Source: Myxococcus sp. CA023 (GTDB taxonomy: Bacteria > Myxococcota > Myxococcia > Myxococcales > Myxococcaceae). From it: a stretch of 59,961 nt of DNA. The notes beneath the pieces are model-generated. The model had not been told where the DNA came from and made no database searches. It saw only the letters and a program-made list of their open reading frames with translations. The first letter of the stretch is position 1. Each line of letters opens with the position of its first letter. Where the stretch lies: contig NZ_JAAEAH010000061.1 in NCBI RefSeq assembly GCF_010998615.1, positions 1 to 59,961 of the forward strand. Reading direction: 5' to 3'. The translations under genes were made by a program, and so were the position numbers. Below, piece by piece: positions 1-10,797 of the stretch.

Positions 1-32
1 TCTCGTGGGCTCGGAGATTGTATAAGAGACAG
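1..32 (+). other. Nextera/Tn5 adapter remnant at contig end
   Basis: The first 14 bases match the Illumina Nextera read-2 adapter tail, and bases 15-32 match the Tn5 mosaic end AGATGTGTATAAGAGACAG with one base missing after AGAT. This is library-preparation sequence left by incomplete trimming, not genomic DNA. It marks base 1 as a contig end; anything upstream of the first gene is missing, and the join at base 33 should not be trusted. Confidence 0.95.
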
Positions 33-143
33 GGGGGCTCCTGACTCCGTGAAGCATGCACTGCCAGTCTGACGCGTCTTCCTGGTTTACGCTGACGCCT
101 CCGGCCCGAGCGGTCGCTCCCTGACAACGAGCGGTCGCAGTCG
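33..143. other. Short non-coding stretch downstream of hemG with a 10-bp direct repeat
   Basis: No gene is visible between the adapter remnant and the hemG stop codon. The decamer GAGCGGTCGC occurs at 108-117 and again at 129-138, a spacing of 21 bp (two helical turns). It could be a protein-binding site or part of a small repeat, but nothing else supports a function. Confidence 0.3.
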
Positions 144-2322
<2,179 letters not shown>

Positions 2323-2330
2323 CCGTGCCC

Positions 2331-2912
2331 TCATGGGTAGAGCATCTGCGTGCGCCAGCCGCCGTCCTCGCGCAGGTAGACGTGCCGGTCGTGGAGCCGG
2401 CTTTCCTGGGCGTGCCAGAACTCGATGCGGTCCGGCACCACGCGGAAGCCGGACCAGTGCGGCGGGCGCGGCACGGGCTGGCCGGCGTACTTCTGCTCCA
2501 CCTCCGCCACGCGGGCCTCCAACTCCTCGCGAGTCGCCAGCGGCTGGCTCTGCAGGCTGCCCCAGGCGCCCACCTGGCTGCCGCGGGCGCGGCTCTGGAA
2601 GTAGGCGTCCGCCTCGGCATCCGTGACGCGCTCCACGCGGCCTTCCACGCGCACCTGTTCATTCAAGGGCTGCCAGTAGAAGCAGAGCGCCGCGTAGGGA
2701 TGCGCGCGGGCCTCGCGGCCCTTCCGGCTTTCGTGGTTCGTGTAGAACACGAAGCCGCGCGCATCGAAGTCCTTGAGCAGGACGACGCGCGCGCTGGGGC
2801 GCCCGTCATCCCCCACGGTGGCGACCACCATGGCGTTGGGGTCCACCGCAATGGCCTGCTTCGCCCGCTCGAAGAGCTCCGCGAAGCGCTGGATGGGGTC
2901 TGGAGGAATCAT
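2331..2912 (-). CDS. pdxH: Pyridoxamine 5'-phosphate oxidase (FprA/PdxH)
   Basis: 193-aa FMN enzyme that oxidises pyridoxine- or pyridoxamine-5'-phosphate to pyridoxal phosphate. Family signatures are present: PSARVVLLKDFDARGFVFYT (FMN-binding strand), a TNHESRKG loop, and the C-terminal signature RLHDRHVYLRED followed by GW and LYP at the end. The open frame extends far upstream antisense to glgA, but homology starts at IPPDPIQRFAELF, so the start is ATG 2912, or ATG 2927 (198 aa). Neither has a clear ribosome site. In M. xanthus this gene is fprA, the convergent neighbour of csgA. Confidence 0.93.
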   Translation of the reverse strand: MIPPDPIQRFAELFERAKQAIAVDPNAMVVATVGDDGRPSARVVLLKDFDARGFVFYTNHESRKGREARAHPYAALCFYWQPLNEQVRVEGRVERVTDAEADAYFQSRARGSQVGAWGSLQSQPLATREELEARVAEVEQKYAGQPVPRPPHWSGFRVVPDRIEFWHAQESRLHDRHVYLREDGGWRTQMLYP

Positions 2913-2993
2913 CACGCGATGCAACATAAGGGGGGCGGGGCAGGTGTGCACCTTCGCGGTTGACTCATCCGGCACACACGTCAATGTGCGCAC

Positions 2994-4427
2994 ATGAATG
3001 TCCTCTTCATCTCCTCGGAGGTGGCCCCGTTTTCCAAGACGGGGGGCCTGGGGGATGTGGCCGGGGCCCTCCCCGCCGCGCTTGCCTCGCTGGGCCATGA
3101 CGTCAAGGTCATCACCCCGCGCTACCGCGACTTGCGAGGCGCGGAGCGGCTGGAGCCCACGGGCCAGTCCCTGCTGCTGCGCTTCCCCTTCGGCGAGCTG
3201 TCGGGCCCCATCCTCTCCGCCCGCGTGTCCGAGCGGCTGGAGGTGCTCTTCCTGGAGAACGAGTTCCTTTTCGGCAACCGCCACGGCCTCTACGGAGCCG
3301 CGGGGGGCGCCTTCGCCGACAACCACCGGCGCTTCGCCTATCTCAGCGTGGGCGCGCTCCAGGCGGCGCAGCGGCTGCGCTTCATCCCGGACATCATCCA
3401 CGCCAACGACTGGCAGACGGGGCTGGTGCCGGTGGCGCTGCGGCGCGGCTTCCAGACGGGGCCGCTGGCGCACGCGAAGAGCGTCTTCACCATCCACAAC
3501 CTGGCCTACCAGGGGCAGTTCCCCAAGGACGTGATGGGGGACCTGGCGCTGCCCTGGGACTTGTTCACCGCCCATGACGGGCTGGAGTTCCACGACACGG
3601 TGAACTTCCTGAAGGCGGGGCTCGTCTTCTCCGACGCGCTCACCACCGTGTCCCCCACCTACGCGCGGGAAATCCAGACGCCGGAGCAGGGCCACGGGCT
3701 GGACGGCCTGCTGCGCCACCGCGCGCACCGGCTCCACGGCATCCTCAACGGCGTGGACACGCACGAGTGGAACCCGGAGGACGACGCCTTCCTCCCGGCC
3801 CGCTACGGACTGAAGGACCTGTCCGGCAAGGCTGTGTGCAAGCGCGAGCTGCTGGCTCGCTTCGGCCTGGAGGACGGCCCGGCGCCGGTGTTCGGCTTCG
3901 TCAGCCGGCTGGCGTGGCAGAAGGGCATGGACCTGCTGCTGGAGGCCCTGCCGGCCGCGCTCCACGCGGACATCCGCGTCGTCGGCGTGGGGAGTGGTGA
4001 AGGCCCCCTGGAGGAAGGGCTGCTCGCGTTGCAGGCCCGTTACCCGAAGCAGGTGGGCGTGCACATCGGCTTCGACCCCGGGCTCTCCCACCTGGTGGAG
4101 GCGGGGGCGGACTTCTTCCTCATGCCCAGCCGCTACGAGCCGTGTGGCCTGAACCAGATGTATTCGCTGCGTTACGGCACGGTGCCCATCGTCCGGGCCA
4201 CCGGCGGGTTGGTGGACACGGTGGAGGGGGGGCTGGACGGAAACGGCATCCTCTTCGAGGCCTTCCACAAGTCCGCCCTGCTGGCGGCCATCCGCCGCGC
4301 CCTGGCCCTCTACGCGGACCCGCCGCGCCTGGACGAGTTCCGGCGCCGGGGCATGGAGAAGGACTTCTCCTGGGGGGCGTCCGGCCGCCGCTACGAGGCG
4401 CTCTTCCACGACCTGGTGGCGGAATAG
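2994..4427 (+). CDS. glgA: Glycogen synthase (ADP-glucose, GT5)
   Basis: 477-aa GT-B glycosyltransferase that elongates alpha-1,4-glucan from ADP-glucose. The N-terminal nucleotide-sugar motif KTGGLGDV is at residues 15-22. The C-terminal half has the catalytic EPCGLNQMYSLRYGTVPIV segment and ATGGLVDTV typical of bacterial GlgA, and the length is normal for the family. No Shine-Dalgarno is seen; TTGACT at 2960-2965 lies where a -35 box for a leaderless or near-leaderless transcript would be, but the -10 region is poor. No other glycogen genes are adjacent. Confidence 0.95.
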   Translation: MNVLFISSEVAPFSKTGGLGDVAGALPAALASLGHDVKVITPRYRDLRGAERLEPTGQSLLLRFPFGELSGPILSARVSERLEVLFLENEFLFGNRHGLYGAAGGAFADNHRRFAYLSVGALQAAQRLRFIPDIIHANDWQTGLVPVALRRGFQTGPLAHAKSVFTIHNLAYQGQFPKDVMGDLALPWDLFTAHDGLEFHDTVNFLKAGLVFSDALTTVSPTYAREIQTPEQGHGLDGLLRHRAHRLHGILNGVDTHEWNPEDDAFLPARYGLKDLSGKAVCKRELLARFGLEDGPAPVFGFVSRLAWQKGMDLLLEALPAALHADIRVVGVGSGEGPLEEGLLALQARYPKQVGVHIGFDPGLSHLVEAGADFFLMPSRYEPCGLNQMYSLRYGTVPIVRATGGLVDTVEGGLDGNGILFEAFHKSALLAAIRRALALYADPPRLDEFRRRGMEKDFSWGASGRRYEALFHDLVAE

Positions 4428-4462
4428 TGGGTGCGGACGGAAATTCGCAGTAATGTTGTGCC

Positions 4463-5377
4463 GTGGCGGATGCTCCGGACCTGGGTGGTTACGAGGTGGT
4501 CGGCCGGTTGGCGGTGGGCGGCATGGCGGAGGTGTACCAGGCGAGAGCCCGGGTCACCACGCAGCGCTCACCGGGTGAACCGGACGAGATTGTCATCAAA
4601 CGTCTGCACCCGTCGTTTCGCAGCGACACCGCCTACGTCAAAGCCTTCGTCGACGAGGCGAAGCTGACGGTCCGCCTGCGCCATCCGAACATCGTCCGCA
4701 CCTACCGCCTGTTCAAGGCGGGGCCGGACTACCTGATGGTGCAGGAGCTCGTGAGCGGCCGGACGCTGGGCTACATGCAGGAGCTGCTGGTGAAGGCCGG
4801 CGCGGCCATGCCGCCCGAGTCCGCCTGCTACATCGCCTGGTGTCTGCTCAAGGCGCTGGACTACATCCACCGGGCCAAGGTGGGGGAGAACGGCGCCACC
4901 ATCGTCCACCGCGACGTGAATCCGGCCAACCTGCTGCTGGGCATCAACGGCGACGTGAAGCTCACCGACTTCGGCGTGGCGGAGGTGGAGGGGCTGATGC
5001 GCGGCGACTCCGGCGCGCTGCGCGGCACGCTGCCCTACATGAGCCCGGAGCAGGTGCTGGGCCTGCCGGTGGACGCGCGCACGGACCTGTACTCGGTGGG
5101 CATCATCCTCTGGGAGCTGTGGTCCGGCCGCCGCCTCTTCGCCGGGGAGCATGAGGCGGAGCTGATGCACAAGGTGCGCGACGCACGGGTGCCGCTGCTG
5201 ACGTCCTCTCCGGAGCTGCCGGACTATGCGGTGCAGGTGGCGCGCAAGGCGCTGTTCGCGGACCGGGCGCGGCGCTTCCAGACGGCGGCGGAGTTCATCA
5301 AGGCGCTGGAGTCCCTGTCCCGGCGCGCGGGCTGGCCGCTGACGGTGGAGGCGCTCCAGCCGCTGCTGGGGGGCTGA
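4463..5377 (+). CDS. Soluble Ser/Thr protein kinase
   Basis: 304-aa Hanks-type kinase starting at GTG. Visible subdomains: glycine loop GRLAVGGMAEVY (residues 14-25), lysine K46 in VIKRLHP, HRDVNPAN catalytic loop near residue 150, DFG near 170, and the SPEQ version of the APE motif. The protein is only a kinase domain: it has no membrane segment and no sensory domain, so it probably acts in the cytoplasm. Having N rather than K in HRDxNP is unusual but common in myxobacterial kinases. It is followed 1 bp later by a lipoprotein gene, so the two are probably cotranscribed. Substrate unknown. Confidence 0.9.
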   Translation: MADAPDLGGYEVVGRLAVGGMAEVYQARARVTTQRSPGEPDEIVIKRLHPSFRSDTAYVKAFVDEAKLTVRLRHPNIVRTYRLFKAGPDYLMVQELVSGRTLGYMQELLVKAGAAMPPESACYIAWCLLKALDYIHRAKVGENGATIVHRDVNPANLLLGINGDVKLTDFGVAEVEGLMRGDSGALRGTLPYMSPEQVLGLPVDARTDLYSVGIILWELWSGRRLFAGEHEAELMHKVRDARVPLLTSSPELPDYAVQVARKALFADRARRFQTAAEFIKALESLSRRAGWPLTVEALQPLLGG

Positions 5378-5378
5378 G

Positions 5379-5861
5379 ATGCGCTCGCGCCGCGCCGTCA
5401 TCCTGGGGCTGCTGGGAGGCGGGCTCGCCGTGTCCGGGTGTCTGGGCTCGGTGCCCTTCCGGCCGCGGGCCTATGAAGACGCGGTGCGCGTGGTGGGCTT
5501 CCAGGTGGACTTCCGGCAGGACGGCACCGGCGTCCTGGACCTGGACCTGGCGGTGACGAACCCCGCTTCGGACGCGGCCACGCTGGCCGCGGTGGACTTC
5601 ACGCTGCGGGTGGACGGGCGCCGCGTGGCGGTGGGCACCCAGCAGGTGGCGGCGCCCCTGGCGGCGGATGGGAGCGCCCCGCTGCGCGTGCTCTTCCCGC
5701 TGGCCAGCGCGCGCGCCACGGGCGGGCCGGAGCCCGTGCCCCGGCGGGTGCAGGTGGAGGGCGGGGTGGTGCTGCGCTTCGGCGGCACCGAGCGGCGCGC
5801 GCCCTTCAGGTCCGAGCGCGTGCTGCCGCTGGCCTGGGTGCCGCCGCTGGACGGGGACTGA
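5379..5861 (+). CDS. WHy/LEA14-like lipoprotein
   Basis: 160 aa. Signal peptide with lipobox VSGC (Cys near residue 21), then a single LEA14/WHy-type beta domain: DLDLAVTNPASDAATLAAVDFTLRVDGR, followed by strands ending in GTERRAPF. WHy domains are found in desiccation-related and secreted proteins; their biochemical role is not settled. The start is 1 bp after the kinase stop codon, indicating translational coupling. A longer relative with two such domains lies at 18767-19597. Confidence 0.75.
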   Translation: MRSRRAVILGLLGGGLAVSGCLGSVPFRPRAYEDAVRVVGFQVDFRQDGTGVLDLDLAVTNPASDAATLAAVDFTLRVDGRRVAVGTQQVAAPLAADGSAPLRVLFPLASARATGGPEPVPRRVQVEGGVVLRFGGTERRAPFRSERVLPLAWVPPLDGD

Positions 5862-5958
5862 GGCCGCCGCCGCTCACGCGTGGGGTAGGCGCCACCCATG
5901 CGGTGTCATGGTAGTTGTGCGTTGCCGGCGGTCAGTGTGACGTGCCAGCGTGCTGGCC

Positions 5959-6531
5959 ATGTCGCTTTCCCGACAATGTCTGTTTCCCATCTCCTTGGCG
6001 TTGCTGGGTTCCACCAGCGTGCTGGCCGCGGAGAAGTCGCCTCCCCCTGAGCCTCCGGCTCCTTCGCGCAAGGTCGACCCGACGAAGGCGCAGACGGAGG
6101 CGTGGCTGCGCGAGCACATCGAGGCGTGGAACGACTCGGAGGTGCACGTCACGGTGAAGGACTGCCGCATCATGGTGCTGGACAAGCCCCGTGAGCGGAC
6201 GGAGATCGTCGACCTGCGCGGCTTGCTGCTGCCCATCGAGGTCATCCGGCTCAACGGCGGGAGCGATGCGACGCTCCGGCTTCGTGTGAAGGAGAAGCAC
6301 ACCGGGACGTACTCCATGTTCCGCAAGTGCAGCGCGGAGAACCGCTACTGCGCGGAGCCCACCGGCAAGTTCCAGAGCCTGCCCTATGTCGACCTCTCCG
6401 TGACGTCGGTGCGGGACTTCGTCCCCGGACGGCAGACGGACGTCGACAAGAGCCTGCGGCTGGAGCGGGCGCTCGAACACTACTCGCGGCTTTGTGGGGC
6501 GATGGAAGATGCGCGCAACCGGCTCTTCTAG
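5959..6531 (+). CDS. Secreted protein of unknown function
   Basis: 190 aa. The N-terminus MSLSRQCLFPISLALLGS continues to TSVLA and reads as a cleavable signal peptide, followed by a proline-rich linker. The mature part has four cysteines (CRIMVL, KCSAENRYC, LCGAM) that could form disulphides. No family is recognised. ATG 5959 is chosen over the in-frame GTG at 5950 because it starts the signal peptide directly. Its 3' end overlaps the start of the next lipoprotein gene, so the two probably work together. Confidence 0.7.
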   Translation: MSLSRQCLFPISLALLGSTSVLAAEKSPPPEPPAPSRKVDPTKAQTEAWLREHIEAWNDSEVHVTVKDCRIMVLDKPRERTEIVDLRGLLLPIEVIRLNGGSDATLRLRVKEKHTGTYSMFRKCSAENRYCAEPTGKFQSLPYVDLSVTSVRDFVPGRQTDVDKSLRLERALEHYSRLCGAMEDARNRLF

Positions 6532-7372
6532 GTTCGGGGCAGCGGGGCTGGCGGCGTTGCTCTTCTCCCAGGCGGGTTGCAGCACGACGTCCGAGTACGT
6601 GCGCGGCGAGCGCCTGCGAGAGGCGTCCCTGGGAGAGACTCACCGCGACACGCTGGAGAGCGTCGTGGATGCGTCCTACGTGGGCCGCGTCGCGGTGAAG
6701 CGCACCACCTGCACCGAGATTTCCACCGAGTTCAGCAAGAAGCGCATCGACACGACGACCAGCCCGCCCATGGGCTCGTTGCTCGGCGGGCTCGCGATGC
6801 TCGGAGGTGGCGGCGTCTTGATGGCGATGTCCGACGGCTCGTCCGATGACGACGTCGACATCACCATGACGCTCGGCGTGGTGCTGGCGCTCGCCTCCAT
6901 CTACCCGTTGGTGACGGCGCTCACCGACGAGGACGTCAGCCAGGAGGAGGTCGTCACCGGCGAGGTCGAAGAGGAGCGCTCCCAACGCTGCGATGAGCGG
7001 ACCTTCGCGCTCAAGGGCCCGTTGCATTGGAGCGTCTCCCTGGGCGCCGCGCGGCGCACCGGGCGCACCGGAGAGGACGGCGCCGTGTCGCTGGGGCAGC
7101 CGCTCAACGAGTTGGTGGAGCAGGCCATCACCGATGAGGCCAGCATCCGCCGGCTCGTCGCCGGGCGGGGCATTGCCTTCCGGCTGGAACTCGAGCGCGC
7201 CCCACCGGCGGACTTCCGGCTCGATTCCAAGGCGCTTCCGGATGCCTACTTCCGGCGCTTCGCGGACCGCTACGGGCAGCAGCTCGGAGGCAGCGAGCGC
7301 GCCCGCTTCGAGAACTGCGAGCTGATTGGCAAGTCCGCGCGAGAGACGCTGGAGTGCTACTGGTCCCAGTAG
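6509..7372 (+). CDS. Putative lipoprotein with two membrane-like segments
   Basis: 287 aa. A signal peptide ends in the lipobox SQAGC (Cys about residue 24). Two hydrophobic segments follow, one glycine-rich (SLLGGLAMLGGGGVLMAM) and one near TLGVVLALASIYPLV, then a hydrophilic C-terminal domain of about 150 residues ending in YWSQ. ATG 6509 is preferred; GTG 6494 is possible. The reading frame overlaps the previous gene by 23 bp. No family is recognised. Confidence 0.7.
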   Translation: MRATGSSRFGAAGLAALLFSQAGCSTTSEYVRGERLREASLGETHRDTLESVVDASYVGRVAVKRTTCTEISTEFSKKRIDTTTSPPMGSLLGGLAMLGGGGVLMAMSDGSSDDDVDITMTLGVVLALASIYPLVTALTDEDVSQEEVVTGEVEEERSQRCDERTFALKGPLHWSVSLGAARRTGRTGEDGAVSLGQPLNELVEQAITDEASIRRLVAGRGIAFRLELERAPPADFRLDSKALPDAYFRRFADRYGQQLGGSERARFENCELIGKSARETLECYWSQ

Positions 7373-7382
7373 TGGGTGAGGG

Positions 7383-7403
7383 CCGGCCCCGGAGCGGGGC
7401 CGG
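7383..7403. terminator. Perfect 9-bp GC hairpin between convergent genes
   Basis: CCGGCCCCG pairs with CGGGGCCGG around a GAG loop. It lies 10 bp after one stop codon and 14 bp before the convergent gene's stop codon, so it probably ends transcription from both sides. There is no long T-run, which is usual for this GC-rich genome. Confidence 0.65.
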
Positions 7404-7417
7404 TGCCGCTCCGGGCC

Positions 7418-8785
7418 TCAGCTCTTCGCGGAGGCCTGTTCCTCGCGGCCGTGCTCGCGCGCCAGCCCGTCGCGGGACTCCGCGACCTTGCCGTCCTTGG
7501 TGAGGCCAGACTTCACGCGCGACATCCGCACGCGGTCGATGCGGGGGCCTTCCTTGGACGCCACGACGAACTGCCAGCCGCTGTAGGCGAAGCGCTCGCC
7601 CACGTCGGGCAGGTGGCCCGCCATGGAGGAGAGGAAGCCGCCCAGCGTGTCGAAGTCGCCTTCGGGCAGGGGGAAGCCGAACGTCTGCGTGAAGGCGTCC
7701 ACCTCCAGCGCGGCGTCCACCAGGAAGCTGCCGTCAGCCAGCTTCTCCACCTGCTTCTCCTCCACCTCGAACTCGTCGCCGATGTCGCCGACGATTTCGC
7801 GGAGGATGTCCTCCAGCGTCACCACACCCATGAAGCCGCCGTACTCGTCGACGACGATGGCCATGTGGATCTTCTGCTTCTGCATGTCCCGGAGCAGGTC
7901 GCCAATGGGCTTCATCCACGGCACGAAGTGCGCCGGGCGGATGATGTCCTGCAGGACGATGAGCTCGGGGTGCTGGAGCAGGGGGATGATGTCGCGCGCG
8001 TGCAGCACGCCGATGACGTGGTCCACGTCGTCCCGGTACACGGGGATGCGGGAGTGGTTCTCCTCCGCCAGCAGGCGCAGCAGCTCGTCCGGGGTGATGG
8101 TGATGTCCACCGTCACCACTTCCGTGCGCGGCACCATGACGTCGCGGCAGCGCTTGTCGGACAGCTCGAAGATGGAGCGGATGAGCTGCGGAGCGCTCTT
8201 GTCGACCTCGTTCTTCGCGGCCTGGGCGGCCAGCAGCTTCTCCAGCTCCTCCAGCGGAGGGGGCGGCGGCTCGAAGCGCAGCGTGCGGCCGAAGGTGCGC
8301 GCCATCAGGTTGAGCACCACCATGGCCACGCGCATGGGCGGGTAGAGCACCGTCACCAGCAGCGAGGTGAAGCCCGACAGCCGCAGGGCCCAGCGCTCCG
8401 GGCTGCCGTTGGCCAGCCCGCGCATGGTGACTTCCATGAGCGTGGCCAGCACGCCCACCAGCAGCGCGCCCGCGGCGACGGTGGCCACCGGCAGCCACGC
8501 GGATTCGCCGTAGCGGCTGAAGTCCAGCATGCGCGGCGGGACGAAGGCGCCAATGGCCGCGGCCTGGAAGCCGCTGAGCACCATGCCCAGGCGCAGCGCT
8601 GTGGCCACGGGCTCGCGGTCCGTTTTGTGGCGGAGGACCCGGCGAGTCGCCCGGCCCGGCTGCGTGTTCGCCAGTTCCTGTGCTCGCAAGTCGGACACGC
8701 CGTAGAGCGCGGACTCCGAAGCGGCGACAAGGGCCCTGACGAAACTCAGCGCCAGGCAGGCGACCCAGAGGGTCCAGGTAGGCAT
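7418..8785 (-). CDS. CorC/HlyC-family membrane protein (DUF21-CBS-CorC)
   Basis: 455 aa. Domain order: N-terminal DUF21 membrane domain with about four helices (residues 1-180), a CBS pair (about 200-320, with the typical RDVMVPRTEVVTVD entry and HVIGVLHARDIIPLL), and a C-terminal CorC_HlyC/transporter-associated domain (about 340-420, LPEGDFDTLGGFL). Such proteins are linked to Mg2+/Co2+ efflux or membrane ion homeostasis; the old hemolysin label is misleading. It is divergent from the gene at 8840 with 54 bp between starts. Confidence 0.9.
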   Translation of the reverse strand: MPTWTLWVACLALSFVRALVAASESALYGVSDLRAQELANTQPGRATRRVLRHKTDREPVATALRLGMVLSGFQAAAIGAFVPPRMLDFSRYGESAWLPVATVAAGALLVGVLATLMEVTMRGLANGSPERWALRLSGFTSLLVTVLYPPMRVAMVVLNLMARTFGRTLRFEPPPPPLEELEKLLAAQAAKNEVDKSAPQLIRSIFELSDKRCRDVMVPRTEVVTVDITITPDELLRLLAEENHSRIPVYRDDVDHVIGVLHARDIIPLLQHPELIVLQDIIRPAHFVPWMKPIGDLLRDMQKQKIHMAIVVDEYGGFMGVVTLEDILREIVGDIGDEFEVEEKQVEKLADGSFLVDAALEVDAFTQTFGFPLPEGDFDTLGGFLSSMAGHLPDVGERFAYSGWQFVVASKEGPRIDRVRMSRVKSGLTKDGKVAESRDGLAREHGREEQASAKS

Positions 8786-8839
8786 AGAGCCCTGTTCTTA
8801 TCCCGTGCTAAGGGTCCATACCACTGCGCTGGAGCCCTG

Positions 8840-9619
8840 ATGTCCGCTCGCATGTACGCCGTTGGAGCACTCCTGGCCATTCTCGTCCCGACGCTCGCAC
8901 GCGCGTGGCCGGTGGACCTGGTCGTCCCCCTGGAGCCCGGGAAGGAACGCTTCCACAAGCTCGACACCGTGGACTGGGTCCAGGTGGCGGACGCCTCCGT
9001 GGCGGACGCGGAGCTGCTGCCCGGGAGCAACGAACTGTTGCTCACTGGCCAGAAGCAGGGCCGGACGCTGCTCCTGCTGTACGCGGGGGGCCGCTTCGCC
9101 GTGTGGCGCCTCACGGTGGGCTCGCCGCCGCCGGAGGACCCCGCGCCAAGGCTGGCCGCGGCCCGCAAGGCCTGTCCGGACCTGGGCGCGACGAGCGGCG
9201 CGGAGCGCTCCCTCAGTGCTTCGGTGAAGGACTCCGCGTGTAGGTTGGCGCTGCTGGAGCTGCTGAAGACGGACGCCTTCGTGGCCCGGGAGCTGGAGCT
9301 GACCTTCGAGCTCCCCGTCCTCCAGGAGCAGCTCACTTCACTGGGGGAGGGGTTGAAGCCGCTGGGGCTGGAGGCTCGTTACAGCGGCGCGGGCGTGGTG
9401 GTGTCGGGCGCGGGCTCGCCGGAGGTGCACCGCAAGGCGCTGTGGGAGTTGTTCCACCGCTCCGTGGGCCGGGTGCCGCTGGACGACCAGATTCAGGAAG
9501 TGAAGCCGCCCGAGCCCACCGACGCCGGTGCGCCGGCCGCGGCCACGCCCGCGGTGGAGGCGGAGCGTGAGATTCCGGTGGAGGTGCTGCCGCCGCCGAA
9601 GAAGTCACGCAAGCGCTGA
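8840..9619 (+). CDS. Secretin-N / pilus-assembly N-terminal domain protein
   Basis: 259 aa with a signal peptide ending LARA. The next 80 residues (DLVVPLEPGKERFHKLDTVD, then ASVADAELLPGSNELLLTGQ) match the T2SS/T3SS pilus N-terminal domain (CpaC/RcpA N-terminus type). A C-terminal region of unknown fold and a proline-rich basic tail follow. There is no secretin domain, so it is an orphan periplasmic protein. ATG 8840 has GGAG 5 nt upstream; the frame open further upstream is antisense to the CorC gene and not used. Confidence 0.75.
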   Translation: MSARMYAVGALLAILVPTLARAWPVDLVVPLEPGKERFHKLDTVDWVQVADASVADAELLPGSNELLLTGQKQGRTLLLLYAGGRFAVWRLTVGSPPPEDPAPRLAAARKACPDLGATSGAERSLSASVKDSACRLALLELLKTDAFVARELELTFELPVLQEQLTSLGEGLKPLGLEARYSGAGVVVSGAGSPEVHRKALWELFHRSVGRVPLDDQIQEVKPPEPTDAGAPAAATPAVEAEREIPVEVLPPPKKSRKR

Positions 9620-9722
9620 GGGCTTCGGCTTGGCGTGTCGCGGGCTTGCGGTATGACGGGAGGCTCCCTCTTTCGCCCGCGTGCCTCAGCCGGCCGCGGC
9701 CGCTTCTTCGTGGAGGAGCCCG

Positions 9723-10724
9723 ATGCGTTTGGCAGTCCGGTTGACCGCGCAGGCGTGGGTGTCGAGCCTGGCGCTGCTGATGCCCCTGATGGCGTCCGCG
9801 CAGTTCGATGACGTGGACACCTTTCCTGCCGCCGAGCCCGAGCGCGGCTGTCCGAAGCGCCCGGACGTGGTGCCCTTCACGGCGCGCAACCTGGTGGGGC
9901 TGACGGGCTCCGGCTGGCTGGCGCACCAGGCCATCATCCCGGAGTCGAAGGACCGCTTCTTCCTGGAGAGCGAGCGGGAGCGCTCCGGCGTGAAGCTGGT
10001 GCCAGAGGATGTGGACGTCCGGAAGCTGGGCGCGCCGGACCCGTCCGTGCCCTTGTGGGTGTTCGGCAAGGCGGATTCGGCGGCCTGCCGCGCGGTGCCC
10101 GTGGTGTGGTGGGCGGTGCGGATGGGGACGGACGCGGACCGCAAGACGTACCTCATGTCCGAGTTTCAGGTGGACTGCGACGTGCTGCCCCCGGGCCGGC
10201 TGTCGGGCACGCCGGTGGCGCTGCGCCAGAAGGACGCGCCCACCGGCTGCAAGCTGCGCCGCGCCGACGACAACTCCACCAGCGACGAGGGCCGCGGACT
10301 GCCCCTGGAGCTGTCGGACGTGATTCCCGAGCGCGCGTCGTGCGAGGCCCCGGAGTGCCAGCGCAAGTGGGAGATTTTCAGCAGCCGGTGGGATGACGGC
10401 AGCGCCGTGTTCGACATCGCGGTGTCGTGGATGAAGCGCGACGGGAAGAAGGACCCCTGCGAGTGGGCCACGGAGGACCACACCGCGCTGCTGCTCCGGC
10501 CGGCGGGGGCGCTGGCTCCGCTTCCGATGCGCTCAGGCGGGGCCTTCTTCGGCGCGCTCTACGACAGCACCGGGCTGCGCACCGTCCTCAGCCGCACCTT
10601 GGGCGTGCTCAACGTCCATGACGCCGCGAAGCCCAAGGTGGCGCCGAAGGCGGTGCGCTACGGCAGCCCTACGGAGGAGGAGCTGGCGCACGGGAAGCGC
10701 ACGTTGTCACCGTGCAAGAAGTAG
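9723..10724 (+). CDS. Secreted protein of unknown function
   Basis: 333 aa. The signal peptide starts at MRLAVRLTAQAW and ends near MASAQ. The mature protein has about nine cysteines, including a CEAPEC pair, suggesting a disulphide-bonded exported protein. ATG 9723 is preceded by GGAGGAG at a good distance. It lies just upstream of the toxin cassette but is separated by 73 bp and is not obviously part of it. No family recognised. Confidence 0.7.
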   Translation: MRLAVRLTAQAWVSSLALLMPLMASAQFDDVDTFPAAEPERGCPKRPDVVPFTARNLVGLTGSGWLAHQAIIPESKDRFFLESERERSGVKLVPEDVDVRKLGAPDPSVPLWVFGKADSAACRAVPVVWWAVRMGTDADRKTYLMSEFQVDCDVLPPGRLSGTPVALRQKDAPTGCKLRRADDNSTSDEGRGLPLELSDVIPERASCEAPECQRKWEIFSSRWDDGSAVFDIAVSWMKRDGKKDPCEWATEDHTALLLRPAGALAPLPMRSGGAFFGALYDSTGLRTVLSRTLGVLNVHDAAKPKVAPKAVRYGSPTEEELAHGKRTLSPCKK

Positions 10725-10797
10725 GGCGTCGGGGTTGAGTCCCCGGAGCGAACTGCGAGATGATTCCCCTTGCTGTGCTCTGGGACAGGGGGGAGTC

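Noticed and set aside
2913..4409. Very long minus-strand frame upstream of pdxH
   Set aside because: It lies antisense to glgA, has the Arg/Ala/Val/Gln-rich composition of a shadow frame, and PdxH homology begins only at 2912.
7376..8839. Plus-strand frame fused upstream of the gene at 8840
   Set aside because: It is the complement of the CorC/HlyC-like gene and shows only His/Gln/Ala-rich shadow sequence; the ATG at 8840 has its own ribosome site.
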